NCBI RefSeq assembly: GCF_013385985.1
Contig: NZ_JACAOY010000003.1
Location: 62,001-126,000, forward strand
DNA length: 64,000 nt
Direction of reading: 5' to 3'
Source: Pseudomonas sp. B6002
GTDB lineage: Bacteria; Pseudomonadota; Gammaproteobacteria; Pseudomonadales; Pseudomonadaceae
Shown: piece after piece, positions 17,821-26,217 of the stretch
Layout of the letters: the number at the start of each line of letters is the position of its first letter
Numbering within the stretch: the first letter of the stretch is position 1
The notes under the pieces: model-generated
Told to the model about the DNA's origin: nothing
Database searches by the model: none
The model's input: only the letters and a program-made list of their open reading frames with translations
Made by a program: the position numbers and the translations under genes

Positions 17821-18966
17821 GTGCAGATTCAGGGTCATTACGAGCTCCAGTTCGAAGCGGTGCGCGAAGGGTTCGCAGCGTTGTTCGATGACCCACAGGA
17901 GCGTGGTGCCGGGCTGTGTATCCAGATCGGTGGCGAAACGGTCGTCGACCTGTGGGCTGGTACCGCCGACAAGGACGGAGCCGAGGCCTGGCACAGCGAT
18001 ACCATCGTCAACCTGTTCTCCTGCACCAAGACCTTTACTGCCGTTACGGCCCTGCAATTGGTGGCCGAAGGCAAGCTGCAACTCGACGCGCCCGTGGCCA
18101 ACTACTGGCCGGAGTTTGCAGCGGCGGGCAAAGAGGCCATCACCCTGCGCCAGCTGCTCTGCCACCAGGCCGGGTTGCCGGCGATCCGCGAAATGCTGCC
18201 CACCGAAGCCCTGTACGACTGGCAACTGATGGTCGACACCCTGGCGGCCGAGGCCCCGTGGTGGACGCCCGGCGAAGGCCATGGCTACGAGGCCATCACC
18301 TATGGCTGGCTGGTGGGCGAATTGCTGCGCCGTGCCGACGGGCGGGGCCCGGGGGAGTCCATCGTGGCGCGAGTGGCGCGGCCCTTGGGGCTGGACTTCC
18401 ACGTGGGGCTGGCGGACGAAGAGTTTCATCGTGTTGCACATATAGCGCGCAGCAAAGGCAATATGGGCGATGAGGCGGCTCAACGGTTACTTCAAGTAAT
18501 GATGCGCGAGCCCACGGCCATGACTACGCGGGCATTTGCCAATCCACCGTCTATTCTGACGAGCACTAATAAACCCGAATGGCGGCGCATGCAGCAGCCA
18601 GCGGCAAATGGTCACGGTAATGCCCGCAGCCTGGCCGGTTTTTATAGCGGTTTGTTGGACGGTAGTTTGCTGGAAAGCGACATGCTCGAACAATTGACCC
18701 GCGAACACAGTATGGGGCCGGATAAAACCTTATTGACCCAAACCCGTTTCGGCCTTGGCTGCATGTTGGATCAACCGCAATTGCCCAATGCCACCTTCGG
18801 CCTTGGCCCGCGTGCGTTTGGCCATCCCGGGGCGGGCGGTTCGGTCGGTTTTGCCGACCCTGAACATGATGTAGCGTTTGGTTTTGTGACTAATACACTG
18901 GGGCCTTATGTACTTATGGACCCACGTGCACAGAAGTTGGTCGGAATATTGGCCGGTTGTCTGTAA
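17821..18966 (+). CDS. Class C beta-lactamase-fold serine esterase (EstB-like)
   Basis: A 381-residue serine hydrolase. The Ser-x-x-Lys motif is S-C-T-K at 67-70, the Tyr motif is near Y161 (I-T-Y-G-W), and the third motif is F-G-H-P-G-A-G-G near residue 340, where His replaces the Lys of true class C beta-lactamases. That pattern points to family VIII esterases. There is no signal peptide, so it should be cytoplasmic. The GTG at 17821 is chosen for the strong GAGGGG site just upstream. It stands between the GH50-like gene and an OmpA lipoprotein gene. Confidence 0.85.
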   Translation: MQIQGHYELQFEAVREGFAALFDDPQERGAGLCIQIGGETVVDLWAGTADKDGAEAWHSDTIVNLFSCTKTFTAVTALQLVAEGKLQLDAPVANYWPEFAAAGKEAITLRQLLCHQAGLPAIREMLPTEALYDWQLMVDTLAAEAPWWTPGEGHGYEAITYGWLVGELLRRADGRGPGESIVARVARPLGLDFHVGLADEEFHRVAHIARSKGNMGDEAAQRLLQVMMREPTAMTTRAFANPPSILTSTNKPEWRRMQQPAANGHGNARSLAGFYSGLLDGSLLESDMLEQLTREHSMGPDKTLLTQTRFGLGCMLDQPQLPNATFGLGPRAFGHPGAGGSVGFADPEHDVAFGFVTNTLGPYVLMDPRAQKLVGILAGCL

Positions 18967-19109
18967 ACCCCTTGCTGTTTCACGTTTTTTTGTTACAAAG
19001 GCAACTATAAGAAGACGCTGAGCGAAATGATGTAACTTTAATGTTCAGTAAGCGTCTGTTTAACGGGTCATCCAGACCCCCTGGTTTTTTCTCATTTTGT
19101 GGATATCTC

Positions 19110-20285
19110 ATGTTATCGAACAAGTCCTTGGCACTGGCGCTGTGCCTCACTATTACTGGCTGCGCACAAACTCCACAAAATGATGCCGAAGGTGGGCATT
19201 GGTGGTCATTTGGATCTGATAAGGCTGCTACCAAGGACGCAGTGACCCAAACCGACGCCAAGCCGGATGCCAAGCCGGCTGCTGGCGCCAAGCCTGCTGC
19301 GCCTGTCGCTGCCGCTGCCGCACCGGCTCCTGCAGCCGCCGCGCCAGCCCCCGTCGCCAAGGCGGATACCGGCTCCAGCTGGTGGCCGTTCTCCTCCAAG
19401 AGCGCCGACGACAAGGCGGCCGACGCCAAGGCTGACCTGAAAGCCGACCTCAAGGCTGCGACTCCAGCGCCGTCGCCAGCCGCCGCGCCGGAGGTTGCCA
19501 AGACCGACACCGAGACCCACTGGTGGTGGCCGTTCGAAAGCAAGCCAAAGCCACTGGCCAAGGTCGATGTGACCAACGTGCCAATGCCTGATCCGAAAAT
19601 CACCCAAGCCTGGCTGGACGACTACGAGCCGCGCCTGCGTGCTGCCATCAAGGACAGCAACCTGCAATTGGAGCGCCGCGAAAACGTACTGGTCGTGATC
19701 GCCCCGGTGGATGGTTCCTACAACCCGAAACGCCCGGCGATGTTGCTGCCGGTGACCCTGGGCCCGTTCACTCGTGTAGCCAAGGCCGTTGAAGGCGACC
19801 CGAAAACCGCCGTACTGGTTCTGGGTCACGTCGACACCAATGGCGCGGAGCCGGTGAGTCAAGCCCTGACCAAGGAGCGTGCGCAGTCCATCGCGTCGAT
19901 TTTCAGCCTTAGCGGCTTGAAGCAGGATCGCCTGATGCTGCGTGGCATGGGTGACCTGATGCCGCGTGCGGCCAACGACAGCACCCAGGGCCGCGCACTG
20001 AACCGTCGCATGGAAATCCTGTTCACCCAGCGCACTACGATGCTCGCCCTGCTGAACAAATACAGCTCGGGCAAACCGCCAGTGGCTGAAATGGTCGCGG
20101 TACAAACGGCGCCAGCGCCGGTTCCGGCTCCCGCTGCGAAGAAAGCGGCTCCCGCGAAAAAGGCTCCGGCCAAGAAAGCCGCTGCCAAGCCTGCCGCCAA
20201 AAAAGCGCCGGCCAAACCCGCCGCGAAGAAACCGGCTCCAGCCAAGGCTGCTGCACCGGCTGCGAACGACCAGGCGAAAAACTGA
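19110..20285 (+). CDS. OmpA-domain lipoprotein with Trp-Trp motifs and a Lys/Ala/Pro tail
   Basis: A 391-residue lipoprotein. Lipobox L-T-I-T-G-C gives Cys18. Three tryptophan motifs are embedded in Ala/Pro/Lys-rich linkers: W-W-S-F at 31-34, W-W-P-F at 91-94 and W-W-W-P-F at 138-142; the second and third follow K-x-D-T. An OmpA-like domain occupies about 195-320 (L-G-H-V-D-T-N-G and N-R-R-M-E-I-L). The last 40 residues are a low-complexity Lys/Ala/Pro tail like that of AlgP or histone H1. The start at 19110 (MLSNKSLAL) gives a proper signal; the frame extends 23 codons upstream. It likely binds peptidoglycan; the tail could contact anionic wall or nucleic acid polymers. It is followed 27 bases later by pdxH. 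Confidence 0.88.
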   Translation: MLSNKSLALALCLTITGCAQTPQNDAEGGHWWSFGSDKAATKDAVTQTDAKPDAKPAAGAKPAAPVAAAAAPAPAAAAPAPVAKADTGSSWWPFSSKSADDKAADAKADLKADLKAATPAPSPAAAPEVAKTDTETHWWWPFESKPKPLAKVDVTNVPMPDPKITQAWLDDYEPRLRAAIKDSNLQLERRENVLVVIAPVDGSYNPKRPAMLLPVTLGPFTRVAKAVEGDPKTAVLVLGHVDTNGAEPVSQALTKERAQSIASIFSLSGLKQDRLMLRGMGDLMPRAANDSTQGRALNRRMEILFTQRTTMLALLNKYSSGKPPVAEMVAVQTAPAPVPAPAAKKAAPAKKAPAKKAAAKPAAKKAPAKPAAKKPAPAKAAAPAANDQAKN

Positions 20286-20312
20286 TCTGTTGAAGCACAA
20301 GGATAAAGTCGC

Positions 20313-20960
20313 ATGACCCAGGCACTGGCTGATATGCGCCGTGACTACACACGGGACGGTTTGAGCGAGGCCCAGGCCCCGGATGAACCGTTTGCGTTGT
20401 TCCACCAGTGGTTTGCCGATGCGGTGAAAACCGAGCAGCCACCGGTGGAAGCCAATGCCATGACCCTGGCGACGGTCGACCCCGAAGGTCGCCCGCACTG
20501 TCGCATCCTGTTGCTCAAGGGGCTGGATGCGCAGGGCTTTACCTTCTTCACCAACTATCAGAGTGCCAAGGGTGAACAGCTCGCGGCACGGCCCTTCGCG
20601 GCCATGACTTTCTTCTGGCCGACCCTGGAGCGCCAGGTGCGTATCGAGGGGCGGGTGGTCAAGGTCACGCCTGAAGAGTCGGACGCGTATTACCAGGTGC
20701 GTCCCTTGGGCAGCCGCCTGGGGGCCTGGGCGTCGCCGCAGAGCAAGGTCATCCGTGACCGTGAAGAACTGCAGGACTTGCTCAAGGCAACCGAGCAGCG
20801 TTTCAGTGATACCCAGCCCGATTGCCCCGAGCATTGGGGCGGCTACCGTTTGCTGCCTGAGCGCATCGAGTTCTGGCAAGGCCGCGCCAGCCGCCTGCAT
20901 GACCGCCTGAACTATCGCCTGCAAGCGGGCGAGTGGACACGCGAGCGCCTGGCGCCCTGA
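20313..20960 (+). CDS. pdxH: Pyridoxamine/pyridoxine 5'-phosphate oxidase PdxH
   Basis: A 215-residue FMN enzyme making pyridoxal 5'-phosphate, the last step of vitamin B6 synthesis and salvage. Family hallmarks are present: [12 protein letters not shown] near residue 50, F-F-T-N-Y-Q-S-x-K-G near 78, F-F-W-P-x-L-E-R-Q-V-R near 99, and the C-terminal W-Q-G-R-x-x-R-L-H-D-R signature with the active-site Arg and His. Length is standard. It is close behind the OmpA lipoprotein gene and probably shares its transcript. Confidence 0.96.
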   Translation: MTQALADMRRDYTRDGLSEAQAPDEPFALFHQWFADAVKTEQPPVEANAMTLATVDPEGRPHCRILLLKGLDAQGFTFFTNYQSAKGEQLAARPFAAMTFFWPTLERQVRIEGRVVKVTPEESDAYYQVRPLGSRLGAWASPQSKVIRDREELQDLLKATEQRFSDTQPDCPEHWGGYRLLPERIEFWQGRASRLHDRLNYRLQAGEWTRERLAP

Positions 20961-20990
20961 GCCTCACCTTTCGTCACCTCACCTGAATAA

Positions 20991-21044
20991 TGTCCGCAGG
21001 CCCGGCGTCTCTATCAAGAGGCTTCGGGTTGTTGATTGCGGACA
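20991..21044. ncRNA. Nested inverted repeats, possible structured RNA element
   Basis: TGTCCGCA (20991-20998) pairs with TGCGGACA (21037-21044). Inside it CCCG pairs with CGGG, and inside that CTCT pairs with AGAG around a 4-base loop. Three nested stems on one axis suggest a folded RNA after pdxH or in the leader of the next lipoprotein. There is no T-tract, so it is not a simple terminator. I know no named RNA with this shape. Confidence 0.35.
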
Positions 21045-21224
21045 ACTCCACCGGCAAGCGTATGCGTGACACTTCTTGGTACAAGGAGAGTACTACCGTT
21101 CGTCGAGTTTTCTGGTAAGGGCAGTCTGTACTAGGGCTGAATGAAAGCAATTTTCTGCCGTGCTTGCCGTGACAGGCGCCAAGCCGCAGCGTCTAATGAA
21201 TACCTGTCCTTTGGAGTTGATGCT

Positions 21225-21689
21225 ATGCGTAAGTCCGTTTTACTAGTTGCCTGCTTTACCACCCTGTCGTTGCTGTTGGGTGGCTGCGCCTCGAGTCTGA
21301 CCGGCGACTCGTACTCCCGTGACGAAGCGCGTCGTGTACAGACCGTTCGCATGGGGACCATTGAATCCCTGCGTCCGGTGAAAATCGAAGGCACCAAGAC
21401 CCCAATCGGCGGCGCTGCTGGCGCAGTCATCGGCGGCGTTGGCGGCAGCGCCATCGGCGGCGGCCGTGGCAGCATTGTCACTGCCGTGATCGGCGCCGTC
21501 GCTGGCGGCCTGCTGGGCTCGGCCACCGAAGAAGGCCTGACCCGCACCCAAGGCGTTGAAATCACCGTTCGCGAAGACGACGGCAGCATGCGCGCCTACG
21601 TGCAAGCGGTTGAAGAGAACGAGATCTTCCGCATTGGTGACCGCGTTCGCATCATGACCGTTAACGGCACCAGCCGCGTGACTCGCTAA
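21225..21689 (+). CDS. Glycine-zipper 2TM lipoprotein (SlyB/Pcp-like)
   Basis: A 154-residue outer membrane lipoprotein. Lipobox L-L-L-G-G-C places the lipid on Cys21. A glycine-zipper double helix spans about 63-105 (I-G-G-A-A-G-A-V-I-G-G-V-G-G-S-A-I-G-G-G). The C-terminal beta domain has I-T-V-R-E-D-D-G-S and R-I-G-D-R-V-R-I. GGAG lies 9 bases upstream of the chosen ATG; the longer frame to 21141 would put an unlikely Cys/Arg-rich stretch before the signal. Relatives stabilise the envelope. It is followed by a strong terminator. Confidence 0.9.
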   Translation: MRKSVLLVACFTTLSLLLGGCASSLTGDSYSRDEARRVQTVRMGTIESLRPVKIEGTKTPIGGAAGAVIGGVGGSAIGGGRGSIVTAVIGAVAGGLLGSATEEGLTRTQGVEITVREDDGSMRAYVQAVEENEIFRIGDRVRIMTVNGTSRVTR

Positions 21690-21710
21690 GCGTCGGTTGT
21701 AGAAACACAA

Positions 21711-21746
21711 AACCCCCAACCAGGTGACTGGTTGGGGGTTTTTTTA
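21711..21746 (+). terminator. Rho-independent terminator of the glycine-zipper lipoprotein gene
   Basis: AACCCCCAACCAG and CTGGTTGGGGGTT form a long GC-rich stem closed by GTGA, followed directly by a run of T. It starts 21 bases after the stop codon. Confidence 0.93.
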
Positions 21747-21821
21747 TTACGTGGGGCAAGGTTGGCTGAGCATTAGAGTTGAAGTGAAAGCGCTTTCGTA
21801 TGGACTAAAAATACAGGCAAT

Positions 21822-21852
21822 AAAAAACCGCCTTAGTAGGGCGGTTCTTTAT
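21822..21852. terminator. Bidirectional terminator-like hairpin
   Basis: AATAAAAAACCGCC and GGCGGTTCTTTATT flank a short loop; A-rich and T-rich sides let it work in both directions. It lies about 80 bases after the previous terminator, with no obvious gene between them, which raises the possibility of a short RNA in that gap. Confidence 0.75.
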
Positions 21853-21887
21853 TGCAATCCCAGTTCTGGTTGGGCTTGCATACTCAC

Positions 21888-22220
21888 AGGACGCGATGAC
21901 ATGGGCGAAATACTAATGCTGCTTAAAGTGTCGCGCAAGGCTCATTGATGGGAGGTGAGCATGATTTATGAGATTTCCTTTACCGGATTTTTCTGCAAAA
22001 GACGGTAATACACTTTAAGCGCAATCCACTGCATTCAGCTGCGCTTGGTCACACCTTTGGCTCTATGCCCCGTTAGTATCAACGCCGTTCCACGTTCGTC
22101 ACTTTGCAGATCAACTGGGTCAACGCCGAAGTTTTCGGACCAACCGCCACGGGCTAGTAATCCGTGCCGGATTGATGCGGGTGGCCCATCAACCCAGCCA
22201 CCTCAAAGGACGCGATGACA
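21888..22220. repeat. Pair of 14-base direct repeats, AGGACGCGATGACA
   Basis: The copies are at 21888-21901 and 22207-22220, 319 bases apart and in the same orientation. Both put an AGGA ribosome-site core 5 bases before ATG-ACA. The flanking sequences are not alike, so only this start module is shared. Confidence 0.8.
21961..22008 (+). CDS. Possible 15-residue peptide behind a very strong ribosome site
   Basis: MIYEISFTGFFCKRR follows GGGAGGTGAGC, nearly the full complement of the 16S rRNA tail, with 5 bases between GGAGG and the ATG. The preceding 15-codon frame (21901-21948, MGEILMLLKVSRKAH) ends 12 bases before. The peptide is hydrophobic with a basic end. It could be a leader peptide or a toxin-like micro-protein, or the site may be fortuitous. 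Confidence 0.25.
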   Translation: MIYEISFTGFFCKRR

Positions 22221-22379
22221 GCATCCGAAGGCGCGCATGTTCCGGTAAGTACGCTGGAGGCAAGGCCCAACATTTGGAGGGCCGAGTATGTCGAAGTTTG
22301 CACGACGTACGTGGAACCTCGTAGTGAATGCCCTGCGTGTGTACCACGTGTGGGTGTTCCTGCGGGACAGCTTCGATGA
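22215..22379 (+). CDS. Possible 54-residue protein overlapping the next small ORF
   Basis: This frame opens at the second direct repeat (ATG-ACA at 22215) and encodes 54 residues with a C-P-A-C motif near residue 40. It overlaps most of the 32-residue frame at 22288-22386 in another register. The ribosome site AGGA is moderate. Only one of the two frames may be translated, or the pair may be coupled. I do not recognise the protein. Confidence 0.25.
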   Translation: MTASEGAHVPVSTLEARPNIWRAEYVEVCTTYVEPRSECPACVPRVGVPAGQLR

Positions 22380-22386
22380 CCTTTAA
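22288..22386 (+). CDS. 32-residue small protein, unknown function
   Basis: The ATG is preceded by TTGGAGGGCCGAGT, a strong ribosome site with 7 bases between GGAGG and the ATG. The product opens with basic MSKFARRTWN, continues with a hydrophobic, Trp/Tyr/Val-rich middle (L-V-V-N-A-L-R-V-Y-H-V-W-V-F-L) and ends acidic (R-D-S-F-D-D-L), so it looks amphipathic and possibly membrane-associated. It ends 15 bases before a Rho-independent terminator, which supports a real short transcript. No family recognised. Confidence 0.5.
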   Translation: MSKFARRTWNLVVNALRVYHVWVFLRDSFDDL

Positions 22387-22401
22387 GGTCTAAGAAGTGG
22401 A

Positions 22402-22432
22402 GCCGTCTCGGTTTAAACCGAGACGGCTTTTT
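22402..22432 (+). terminator. Rho-independent terminator after the small ORF
   Basis: AGCCGTCTCGGTTT pairs with AAACCGAGACGGCT, a 14-base perfect stem that is itself palindromic, followed by TTTTT. It ends 17 bases before the stop codon of the convergent chemoreceptor gene, so it probably terminates both strands. Confidence 0.9.
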
Positions 22433-22449
22433 GGTTTCTCAGGCTGTCC

Positions 22450-24072
22450 TCAGATCTGGAAGTGCTTCACCAAGGTGTTCAACTCATGGGCCAGGCTTGC
22501 CAGGGACTGCGACGCAGCCGTCGTTTGGGTCGAGCCTTGCGCAGATTGAACCGACAACTGCTGAATGTTCAGCAAGTTGCGGTCAACCGCCCGGGCCACA
22601 TCAGCTTGCTCAGCCGCTGCCGTGGTGATGAGCAGGTTGCGGTCATTGATCTCATCGTTGGCCGCCAGGATATCTGCCAGCGCTTTCTGCGCCAGTTCGG
22701 CCAGCGCCAGGGTTTGCTCGGTCATGGTGCTGCTGTCGAGCATGGTGTTGACGGTGCTGGCGGTGTTGGTCTGGATGCTGCCGATCATCTGTTCGATTTC
22801 CTGGGTCGACTGGGCGGTGCGGTGGGCCAGGGCGCGCACTTCATCGGCCACCACGGCAAACCCACGGCCCGCATCGCCCGCGCGCGCAGCTTCGATGGCC
22901 GCATTAAGCGCCAGCAGGTTGGTTTGCTCGGCAATCGTGCGGATCACGTCGAGGACCTTGCCGATCCCCTTGGCCTGCTCGGCAAGGCCGCCCACTTGGC
23001 CGGAGCTGAGTTCAACACCACGGGTCAGCGCCTGGATTGCGTTCAGCGCTTCGACCATGCGCTGCTGGCCTTTCAAGGCAATGCTTCGCGACTCCTGGGA
23101 CAGGTCGGAGGTGGACGCCGCATTTCTCGCCACTTCCTCAATCGCCGTGGTCATCTCGGTGACGGCAGTAGCGGCTTGTTCGATTTCGCCATGTTGCTGC
23201 TGCAGGTCACGGCTACCTTCGGCAGTGACGGCATTGAGCTCTTCGGCCGCCGCCGCCAGTTGGCTGGACGAGCCGGTGATCTGCCGCAGGGTCTGCACCA
23301 GGTTGTTGCGCATGACCTCCTGGGCCCTGAGCAAACGCGTGGCTTCGTCGTTGCCCGTGGGGGTGATCGGTTGGGTCAGGTCGCCCTTGGCAATGGTCTC
23401 GGCCACCTGCACCGCTTCGTTGATCGGGCTGGTGATGCTGCGCGTCAGCAACCAGGCCACCAGCACCGTGCCGCCACTGACCAGCAGGATCACGAGCGTG
23501 ATACCGCTCACCGCATGCTGGTAAGCGCCGACGGACGTCATGCCGGCCTGTTCTGCGCCCTTGTTGGCAAGGTCGATCAGTTGGTCGAAGTTCTTGGTCA
23601 TCTGCTCATAGCTTTCTCGAATGCTGTTGAGAAAGTCCCGCGCGCCGGTTTTATCGCCTGAGCGCGAGCGCTTGAGCATTTCGGTATGGTTTTTCGCGTA
23701 AGCCTCAAGGCTCTGGTTGAACACCTCAAGCCGTGACTTTTCCTCCGGTGTACGCAACAGCGCCGCGTACTGGGTCAACTGCTCCTTGACCGCCTTGAGG
23801 CGACCTGCGGACTTGTCTTCGTAGGTCTGCATATCGCCATCGCTGGACGACAGGATGTGCGCCATTTCACCCAAGCGAAAACGGTCAAGCGACGCATTGG
23901 CCAGGGCCAGAATCCTGACGCGCTGCATCCAGTTGTTCTGGATGTCGGCCGCCTGGGACTGCACTTCGCCAATCTGCTTGAGCGCAAACAGGCCGAGAAA
24001 CACACTCAGTGACGCAATGGCAGCGAAGCCGATGAAGGCCCTGGCTGCGATTCTTATATTTCTCAGGAACAT
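22450..24072 (-). CDS. Methyl-accepting chemotaxis protein
   Basis: A 540-residue chemoreceptor. Transmembrane helix 1 lies at about 12-32, a four-helix-bundle periplasmic sensor at 35-185, helix 2 at 188-210, then HAMP ([11 protein letters not shown]). The long cytoplasmic signalling hairpin has its invariant tip [16 protein letters not shown] near residue 385. The start at 24072 ([11 protein letters not shown]) is chosen because it leads straight into helix 1. Two methylation regions flank the tip. The ligand is unknown. It stands alone, not in a che operon. Confidence 0.93.
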   Translation of the reverse strand: MFLRNIRIAARAFIGFAAIASLSVFLGLFALKQIGEVQSQAADIQNNWMQRVRILALANASLDRFRLGEMAHILSSSDGDMQTYEDKSAGRLKAVKEQLTQYAALLRTPEEKSRLEVFNQSLEAYAKNHTEMLKRSRSGDKTGARDFLNSIRESYEQMTKNFDQLIDLANKGAEQAGMTSVGAYQHAVSGITLVILLVSGGTVLVAWLLTRSITSPINEAVQVAETIAKGDLTQPITPTGNDEATRLLRAQEVMRNNLVQTLRQITGSSSQLAAAAEELNAVTAEGSRDLQQQHGEIEQAATAVTEMTTAIEEVARNAASTSDLSQESRSIALKGQQRMVEALNAIQALTRGVELSSGQVGGLAEQAKGIGKVLDVIRTIAEQTNLLALNAAIEAARAGDAGRGFAVVADEVRALAHRTAQSTQEIEQMIGSIQTNTASTVNTMLDSSTMTEQTLALAELAQKALADILAANDEINDRNLLITTAAAEQADVARAVDRNLLNIQQLSVQSAQGSTQTTAASQSLASLAHELNTLVKHFQI

Positions 24073-24241
24073 GGGGTTTACGCTCGGGCTGAAAACGCGT
24101 TGAAGAGCAAAGTCGGGCGGGCGTCCCGGGCCGGGACAGTCGAGGCGCCACACCAGCTAGTCGGCGGTGAGCGTGAAGTCTTTAGGGGGGGATGGGGGCT
24201 GGGTGGGCAAGTTTCATGTTGGGGGTTCGCAGAGGAAAAAG

Positions 24242-24276
24242 AAAAACCTCAACCGGGTGAGCGGTTGAGGTTTTTT
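24242..24276. terminator. Bidirectional Rho-independent terminator
   Basis: AAAAACCTCAACC and GGTTGAGGTTTTTT form a clean stem with a GGGTGAGC-type loop. It lies downstream of the orphan HEAT-like gene, whose stop is at 24296 on the minus strand, and insulates the chemoreceptor promoter from it. Confidence 0.9.
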
Positions 24277-24295
24277 GTGTGAGGTGTTTTGGGCC

Positions 24296-24625
24296 TCAGG
24301 TGAACATTTCTATGTCGTCCATGGCGTTATTCACTGCAGCCGACAACGAGGGGGATCTGCGTCTTGCTCGTTCGAACGCTGGTGTGATTTTCGCCATGTC
24401 TACCGCGCCGAATCGACGTGCTATGTGACCGATCGCTACGATAGCCGCTGCCGAAAAGCTATCGTCAGGATGGTCGATGAACTGGAGGCAAGTGTGCTCC
24501 GCCCACTCTCCATTCAGCTCATTAAGCCCAATGGATATCAGGGCTTCTGTCACTTTATTCACGTCCGATGTTGCTAGATAACGTACTGCCTCATCGTGTT
24601 CCAAATCTGGATCGTGATATCGCAT
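24296..24625 (-). CDS. Small HEAT-repeat-like protein of unknown function
   Basis: A 109-residue protein that reads as two or three short antiparallel helical pairs: D-E-A-V-R-Y-L-A-T-S-D, then V-T-E-A-L-I-S-I-G, then D-D-S-F-S-A-A-A-I-V-A-I-G-H-I-A-R-R-F-G. This is the spacing of HEAT repeats. The gene looks less GC-rich than its neighbours and sits alone between two terminator-like hairpins. Proteins of this size and shape include immunity proteins to polymorphic toxins, but no toxin gene adjoins it, so that is speculation. Confidence 0.65.
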   Translation of the reverse strand: MRYHDPDLEHDEAVRYLATSDVNKVTEALISIGLNELNGEWAEHTCLQFIDHPDDSFSAAAIVAIGHIARRFGAVDMAKITPAFERARRRSPSLSAAVNNAMDDIEMFT

Positions 24626-24794
24626 CTTTATTTTTCCTCCCTGGATCTCTTCCGTTTTCAGGCCATGGGGCTTGGCTGAATTGTGTTTGCTAGATAACGA
24701 AGCCCGGCGGGTTAGTCGGGCTCATGACGTTATGGCAACCAGAAAAGTCGGGATGTAGGTCGCGTCCGGGGGACAGGAAGGAATTGGAGGAATT

Positions 24795-24818
24795 CAGGAG
24801 CCGGATGTCCGGCTCCTG
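24795..24818 (-). terminator. Strong hairpin after nhaA
   Basis: CAGGAGCCGGA and TCCGGCTCCTG form a perfect 11-base-pair stem with a 2-base centre (more likely a 4-base loop in RNA), 7 bases past the nhaA stop codon. A T-tract is lacking. A second hairpin, AGCCCG...CGGGCT, lies at 24701-24722. Confidence 0.55.
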
Positions 24819-24825
24819 AGCAGGC

Positions 24826-26001
24826 TCAAGCTTTCTTGCGACTCGCCATCGCCGTGACCGCATACCCAATGCACGCTGCCAGGATAGAACCGGTCAGGAT
24901 GCCCATACGGTCTTCCCCGGCGAACTCACTGACACCCGGCACAAACGCCAGGGAGCCGACGAACAGGCTCATGGTGAAGCCGATACCACACAGGATCGCC
25001 ACGCCGAAGACCTGGCCCCAGTTGGCGCCCGAGGGCAGGGCGGAGAGGCCGGTTTTCACGGCTATCCAGGTGAGGCCGAACACGCCGACGGTCTTGCCGA
25101 TCAGCAGGCCGGCGGCGATGCCCATCGGTACGTGGTGGGTGAAGCTGTCCAGGCTGACGCCGGTCAGCGAGACACCGGCGTTGGCGAAGGCGAACAGCGG
25201 CAGGATGCCATAGGCCACCCAGGGGTGCAGGGCGTGTTCCAGGGTCAGCAACGGCGAAGGCTCGGCATTCTTGGTGCGCATCGGGATGCAGAATGCCAGG
25301 GTTACGCCGGCCAGCGTGGCGTGCACGCCACTCTTGAGCACGCAGACCCACAGGATCAGGCCGATGATCAGATACGGGCCGAGCTTGATCACACCAAGGC
25401 GATTCATCGCGATCAAGGCAATCAGGCACGCCGCCGCGCCGGCGAGGGAGGCGCCGGACAGGTCGGTGGAATAGAACAGGGCAATGACGATGATCGCGCC
25501 CAGGTCATCGATGATGGCCAGGGTCATCAGGAACAGTTTCAGCGATACCGGCACGCGTTTGCCCAGCAGGGCCAATACGCCCAGGGCGAACGCGATGTCC
25601 GTGGCCATGGGGATCGCCCAGCCGGCCAGTGCGGCTGAATTGCCTTTGTTCAGCGCCCAGTAGATCAAGGCGGGTACCACCATGCCGCCAATGGCCGCTG
25701 CACCGGGCAGCACCACTTGCGAAGGCTTGGACAGGTGACCGTCGAGCAGCTCGCGTTTGACCTCCAGGCCGATCAGCAGGAAGAACAAGGCCATCAGGCC
25801 GTCGTTGATCCACAGCAGGGCGGGCTTGGCGATTTTCAGGGCGCCCACCTGGGCCACCACCGGTACGTCGAGGAAGGCGTTGTACAGGTGCGACAACGGA
25901 GAGTTGTTGATGATCAGCGCCAGGGCGGCAGCAGCGATCAACAACAGACCGCTGGCGGCTTCCAGCTGGAAGAAACGGGTGAAAGTGCTACGCAGAGGCA
26001 C
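24826..26001 (-). CDS. nhaA: Na+/H+ antiporter NhaA
   Basis: A 391-residue, twelve-helix inner membrane antiporter that expels Na+ or Li+ for protons at alkaline pH. Asp165 and Asp166 in A-I-I-D-D-L-G-A-I, and Asp135 in [10 protein letters not shown], correspond to E. coli Asp163, Asp164 and Asp133 at the cation site. Length equals the E. coli protein closely. It stands alone with a hairpin after it. I see no nhaR-like regulator beside it. Confidence 0.95.
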   Translation of the reverse strand: MPLRSTFTRFFQLEAASGLLLIAAAALALIINNSPLSHLYNAFLDVPVVAQVGALKIAKPALLWINDGLMALFFLLIGLEVKRELLDGHLSKPSQVVLPGAAAIGGMVVPALIYWALNKGNSAALAGWAIPMATDIAFALGVLALLGKRVPVSLKLFLMTLAIIDDLGAIIVIALFYSTDLSGASLAGAAACLIALIAMNRLGVIKLGPYLIIGLILWVCVLKSGVHATLAGVTLAFCIPMRTKNAEPSPLLTLEHALHPWVAYGILPLFAFANAGVSLTGVSLDSFTHHVPMGIAAGLLIGKTVGVFGLTWIAVKTGLSALPSGANWGQVFGVAILCGIGFTMSLFVGSLAFVPGVSEFAGEDRMGILTGSILAACIGYAVTAMASRKKA

Positions 26002-26217
26002 GGGATGCTCTCCAATCCAGGTTCAATAGGTGGGTACCCTAACCCGTACCGTTAGTTGTTAAAACAAAAGTTATATTCTTATTTGTTATAAGCGATGGCC
26101 CGGGGAGGCGTTGCGCCAAAGCCTAGCAATTGTGTGTCCAATTGAGTCGTCACTGTATCTGTGTGCAGTGTAGGAAACCCCCTAAGATTGCGGATGAAAT
26201 TCTTAGAGACTCACCTT

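Larger units (their letters stand above)
21853..22287 (+). other. Region without a recognised gene, holding small ORFs and a 14-base direct repeat
   Basis: There is no ORF above 60 codons with convincing coding character here. It contains two exact copies of AGGACGCGATGACA, at 21888 and 22207, each reading as a ribosome site plus ATG-ACA. Each is followed 60-70 bases later by a second, stronger GGAGG site and another ATG (21961 and 22288). An inverted repeat GGTGGC...GCCACC sits at 22180-22202 just before the second copy. The mid part, 22010-22200, shows nothing I can name. Confidence 0.5.

Noticed and set aside
21724-21948. 74-codon frame starting inside the lipoprotein terminator
   Set aside because: Its start codon is in the terminator stem, it runs through the second terminator hairpin, and it lacks a ribosome site.
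21888-22220. Idea that the repeated AGGA motifs mark an Rsm-type small RNA that titrates RsmA
   Set aside because: Rsm RNAs carry five or more GGA motifs in hairpin loops over about 120 bases. Here only two identical motifs lie 319 bases apart and they act better as ribosome sites.
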